A stretch of DNA of 8,464 bases from contig CAYWXH010000074.1 of assembly GCA_964462295.1 (NCBI GenBank), positions 1 through 8,464 on the forward strand, read 5' to 3'. The notes below the pieces were generated by a model that was not told where the DNA came from, searched no databases, and saw nothing but the letters and a program-made list of their open reading frames with translations. Shown piece after piece: positions 6,173 to 8,464 of the stretch (position 1 is the stretch's first letter; each line of letters opens with the position of its first letter). Source of the DNA: JALVIU01 sp964462295. Its GTDB lineage: Bacteria > Atribacterota > JALVIU01. The translations under genes were made by a program, and so were the position numbers.

Positions 6173-6574
6173 TTGAAAGAACTAATATATATAGCAACAG
6201 GTGGAGCAATAGGTGCACTTACAAGATACTTCGTCTCAGGAATAGCCTATAGGTATATAGGGATAAACTTTCCATGGGGGACCCTTAGTGTAAACCTTAT
6301 AGGTTCATTTCTTATAGGTTTTTTCTATCAATTTTTTGAAAGAATTGTGATTCTTCCTGAAATTAAAACTCTCATTTTTATTGGTTTCTTAGGGGCATTT
6401 ACTACATTTTCTACCTATGCCTTTGAAACATTAAGCTTTTTAAAAGAAGGGGAAATAAGGATAGCCTTATATAATTTTTTGGCAAATAATATATTTAGCA
6501 TACTGTTTGTATTCATAGGAATGGTGGTATCTAAATATTTAATTATTATAATCGAAAAGGGAGTGGTAAGATGA
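6173..6574 (+). CDS. crcB: Fluoride ion channel CrcB/FluC
   Basis: A 133-residue inner-membrane protein with four hydrophobic helices. FluC works as an antiparallel dual-topology dimer that lets fluoride leave the cell and so protects enolase and pyrophosphatase. Family motifs seen: GGAIGALTRYF (10-20, with the conserved Arg18), GTLSVNLIGSFLIG (36-49, with Asn41 in the pore) and GFLGAFTTFSTYAFE (71-85), which carries the phenylalanine-box and TTFST sodium-site segment. The start codon is TTG at 6173, decided by AGGAGG 7-8 nt upstream and by alignment to the usual FluC N-terminus. The stop codon overlaps the next gene's start by 4 nt (ATGA). The protein is typical in length, and a single crcB gene is enough for a homodimer. 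Confidence 0.95.
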   Translation: MKELIYIATGGAIGALTRYFVSGIAYRYIGINFPWGTLSVNLIGSFLIGFFYQFFERIVILPEIKTLIFIGFLGAFTTFSTYAFETLSFLKEGEIRIALYNFLANNIFSILFVFIGMVVSKYLIIIIEKGVVR

Positions 6575-6906
6575 AATTACCTGAAGAGGGAACATTGTTG
6601 AGAATATTTATAGGGGAGCTTGATCATTATAAGGGGAAACCCCTGTATGAACAGATCGTATTTGAGGCGCGGAGACTTAACCTTGCAGGGGCGACAGTTA
6701 CTAGAGGTATTATGGGGTTTGGGGCACATAGCAGGCTCCACGCAGCACACCTATTGCGACTCTCAGAAGACCTCCCTATAATAATAGAGATTGTAGATAC
6801 GGAAGAAAAAATTCAAAAACTCATACCTTTTTTAGATGAAGCGGTGGAAGAAGGACTTATCACAATAGAGAAGGTCAAAGTTATAAAATACAGACACAAG
6901 GGCTAA
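6571..6906 (+). CDS. DUF190 family protein, partner of CrcB
   Basis: A 111-residue soluble protein of the DUF190 family, which has a PII-like ferredoxin fold and is frequently encoded beside crcB. The recognisable core is FEARRLNLAGATVTRGIMGF (31-50) followed by GAHSRLHAAHLLRLSEDLPI (51-70) and a C-terminal VDTEEKIQKLIPFLDE segment (75-90). The first ATG overlaps the crcB stop codon, so translation is coupled, and GGGAG lies 7 nt upstream inside crcB. Its biochemical role is not established. The coupling suggests a modulator or accessory factor in fluoride resistance. The stop codon lies inside the left arm of the downstream hairpin. Confidence 0.92.
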   Translation: MKLPEEGTLLRIFIGELDHYKGKPLYEQIVFEARRLNLAGATVTRGIMGFGAHSRLHAAHLLRLSEDLPIIIEIVDTEEKIQKLIPFLDEAVEEGLITIEKVKVIKYRHKG

Positions 6907-6929
6907 AGATTAGAAAACCTTTAGCCCTT
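6898..6929 (+). terminator. Hairpin between convergent DUF190 and lpd genes
   Basis: A perfect 11-bp inverted repeat (6898-6908 AAGGGCTAAAG and 6919-6929 CTTTAGCCCTT) with a 10-nt loop lies between two converging genes. On the plus strand it is followed by GTATATATTT, a weak U tract. On the minus strand the trailing sequence is less T-rich. It most likely ends the crcB-DUF190 transcript and may also serve lpd. Confidence 0.65.
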
Positions 6930-6937
6930 GTATATAT

Positions 6938-8299
6938 TTACATATGAATAGCGCTACCCTCTGCCATCTCAAGGGCACCAAGTACCATCTCTGAAAGGGT
7001 AGGATGTGGATGTATAGATCTTATAAGCTGTTCTAATTTTAATCTATTTTGGATAGCAACTACCCCTTCCATTACCATCTCTGTGGCATTTGGTCCCACT
7101 ACCGTAAAACCTATAACCTCTTCTGTATCTTTATCGACAATAACCTTTGCAAAACCCTCTCTCTCAAGTAGTACGCGTGCTTTACCATTTGCCATAAGGG
7201 GGAACTTACCTACCTTTACCTTACCTTTTTCAATATCTTTCTCCCTCACTCCTACGCTTCCTATCTCAGGGGAGGTAAATACCACAGAAGGAACAGCTCT
7301 ATAATCCATTTCAGTATCTATACCAGCTATATTCTCTGCAGCTACTATGCCTTCGTACATAGCAGTATGTGCAAGCATTATAGCACCTCGTACATCTCCT
7401 ATTGCAAAGATATTTGGAATATTTGTTCTCATGTGTTTGTCGGTAACAATACCCTTCTCTACTTCGATACCAAGGGCCTTTATATCATCTCCAATATTTG
7501 CCCTCCTACCTACAGAGACAAGTACTTTATCCACTTTTACTTCAATATCACCAGAAGGGGTCTCTGAAATTACCAAAAAACCACTCTCTTCTCTCTTTAC
7601 ATCCTTTACCTTTGAGGATTCATATATCTTCACACCCATCTTCTTGAGAGACTTTCTTATTATCTCTGCAGTATCGGCATCTTCTGTAGGCAGTATATGT
7701 TCCATTATCTCAAAAATATGGACTTCAACACCCATTCTTCCAAAAAAGGTAGCCATCTCACACCCTATGACTCCACCACCCACTATGAGAAGACTCTTTG
7801 GAAGCTCTTTCATAGCGAAAACATCATCACTTGTCCATATTCCATCTATTTCAGAAAAAGGAGGAAACAGAGAGGGGTAAGAGCCTGTAGCTATCACTAT
7901 ATTTTTTGCCTCTATTTTTTCTTTTGATTCTGGTACTTCTACGGTATTTCGTGAAGTTATAACTGCCTTACCTTTGTATAGTGTAATTTTATTCTTCTTA
8001 AGAAGATAATCTATTCCCTTTTTAGACATATTAATGTTTGTTATCATATGTCTAAAAATTTTATCTATATCATACGAAAGCCCCTCTACCTTTACCCCTA
8101 AACGAGCACCCTTTGTCTTTACCTCTTCAAAGAGGTGAGTTGCTGCAAGAAGGGCCTTTGTAGGGATACAACCCCTATTTGTACAAGTACCACCAAGGTC
8201 CCCCTTCTCCACTATGGCAACACTTTTTCCAAGCTGTGCACTCTTTATAGCACTTACATACCCACCGGGACCTGAGCCTATAACAACCACATCATACAT
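6938..8299 (-). CDS. lpdA: Dihydrolipoyl dehydrogenase (E3)
   Basis: A 453-residue flavoprotein that reoxidises dihydrolipoyl groups with NAD+ in 2-oxoacid dehydrogenase complexes or the glycine cleavage system. Visible in order: the FAD motif GSGPGG (8-13), the redox disulfide loop GGTCTNRGCIPTKA (36-49, Cys39 and Cys44), the second dinucleotide motif VGGGVIG (173-179) with Glu197 at the strand end favouring NAD over NADP, the FAD-contact segment FAIGDV (298-303), and the C-terminal catalytic HPHPTLSE (430-437; His432 and Glu437). The length is slightly below the usual 460-475. The ATG at 8299 has GGGAGGG about 7 nt upstream. It has its own promoter and no E1, E2 or glycine-cleavage genes in view, so its partner complex cannot be stated. 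Confidence 0.95.
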   Translation of the reverse strand: MYDVVVIGSGPGGYVSAIKSAQLGKSVAIVEKGDLGGTCTNRGCIPTKALLAATHLFEEVKTKGARLGVKVEGLSYDIDKIFRHMITNINMSKKGIDYLLKKNKITLYKGKAVITSRNTVEVPESKEKIEAKNIVIATGSYPSLFPPFSEIDGIWTSDDVFAMKELPKSLLIVGGGVIGCEMATFFGRMGVEVHIFEIMEHILPTEDADTAEIIRKSLKKMGVKIYESSKVKDVKREESGFLVISETPSGDIEVKVDKVLVSVGRRANIGDDIKALGIEVEKGIVTDKHMRTNIPNIFAIGDVRGAIMLAHTAMYEGIVAAENIAGIDTEMDYRAVPSVVFTSPEIGSVGVREKDIEKGKVKVGKFPLMANGKARVLLEREGFAKVIVDKDTEEVIGFTVVGPNATEMVMEGVVAIQNRLKLEQLIRSIHPHPTLSEMVLGALEMAEGSAIHM

Positions 8300-8328
8300 A
8301 ATTTACCCTCCCTACTTTAATTTCTTTT

Positions 8329-8357
8329 ATAATACCATTTATTTGCAAAAATCTCAA
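8329..8357 (-). promoter_or_regulatory. Sigma70-type promoter of lpdA
   Basis: The minus strand shows -35 TTGAGA (8352-8357, 5 of 6), an exact 17-nt spacer and -10 TATTAT (8329-8334, 5 of 6), with an extended TG one base upstream of the -10. The expected start near 8322 leaves a leader of about 22 nt holding GGGAGGG. It indicates that lpdA is transcribed as its own unit. Confidence 0.7.
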
Positions 8358-8384
8358 GGGGATGTTTCGGGTGCACTTCGTGGC

Positions 8385-8450
8385 CCTCGCAATGACAGGG
8401 GTTCAGTTTGTCATTGCGAGGAGGAGCGGTTTTTGCTCCGACGTGGCAAT
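8385..8450. repeat. GC-rich dispersed-type palindromic repeat, two facing units
   Basis: CCTCGCAATGACA (8385-8397) and TGTCATTGCGAGG (8409-8421) are a perfect 13-bp inverted repeat with an 11-nt loop. The right copy continues into a second hairpin, GGAGC (8423-8427) / GCTCC (8435-8439), framed by ATTGC (8413-8417) and GCAAT (8446-8450). The core CATTGCGAGGAG...GGCAATCTC resembles short palindromic repeats scattered between genes in many bacterial genomes (recognised from memory, not searched). Base composition is strikingly richer in G+C than the surroundings. No ORF is seen in it. Confidence 0.7.
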
Positions 8451-8464
8451 CTCTGGTACTTGGG

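Noticed and set aside
7347..7880. Plus-strand open frame of 177 codons inside lpdA
   Set aside because: It lies entirely antisense to a strongly supported gene, has a low-complexity Ser/Thr/Pro-rich translation and no ribosome site; it is a codon-bias shadow.
8385..8464. CRISPR repeat
   Set aside because: There are only two inverted copies with an 11-nt loop, not direct repeats with regular spacers.

Overview
The window is AT-rich chromosomal DNA with heavy use of ATA (Ile) and AGA (Arg) codons. It looks like a bacterium with an outer membrane: the TRAP binding protein has a plain signal peptide with no lipobox Cys, so it is probably free in a periplasm. Gene content (TRAP carboxylate uptake, c-di-GMP signalling, fluoride efflux, dihydrolipoyl dehydrogenase) and codon use would suit an anaerobic, possibly thermophilic, low-GC lineage. 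I cannot assign a phylum from this window. All genes look chromosomal and intact except the first, which is cut by the window edge. No mobile element, tRNA, rRNA or CRISPR array was seen.

Layout. Positions 1-4346 are transcribed on the minus strand. Reading in the direction of transcription, the order is dctQ-like and dctM-like permease genes (2 nt apart), a dctP-like binding-protein gene, a strong intrinsic terminator, a methylisocitrate/dimethylmalate-lyase-like gene, and the 5' part of a methylthioadenosine phosphorylase gene with its own extended -10 promoter. A near-consensus sigma70 promoter starts the TRAP operon. Positions 4467-6906 are transcribed on the plus strand: a large cytoplasmic HD-GYP/PilZ protein, then a two-gene fluoride unit (crcB/fluC, TTG start, with a DUF190 gene overlapping it by 4 nt). 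A dihydrolipoyl dehydrogenase gene (6938-8299, minus) converges on the fluoride unit across an 11-bp hairpin. It has its own well-formed promoter. The last 80 bases carry a GC-rich dispersed-type palindromic repeat.

How the genes may work together. The TRAP system and the adjacent lyase plausibly form an uptake-and-cleavage module for an unidentified di- or tricarboxylate. CrcB and the DUF190 protein form a fluoride-resistance pair. The most unusual gene encodes a fusion of a GAF-like region, a degenerate HD-GYP domain, a YcgR-N-like region and a PilZ domain. The HD-GYP part has lost two of its metal-site histidines, while the PilZ part keeps its c-di-GMP-binding motifs. This suggests a c-di-GMP receptor built on an inactivated phosphodiesterase, possibly expressed from a sigma28 (flagellar)-type promoter that overlaps the divergent TRAP promoter.
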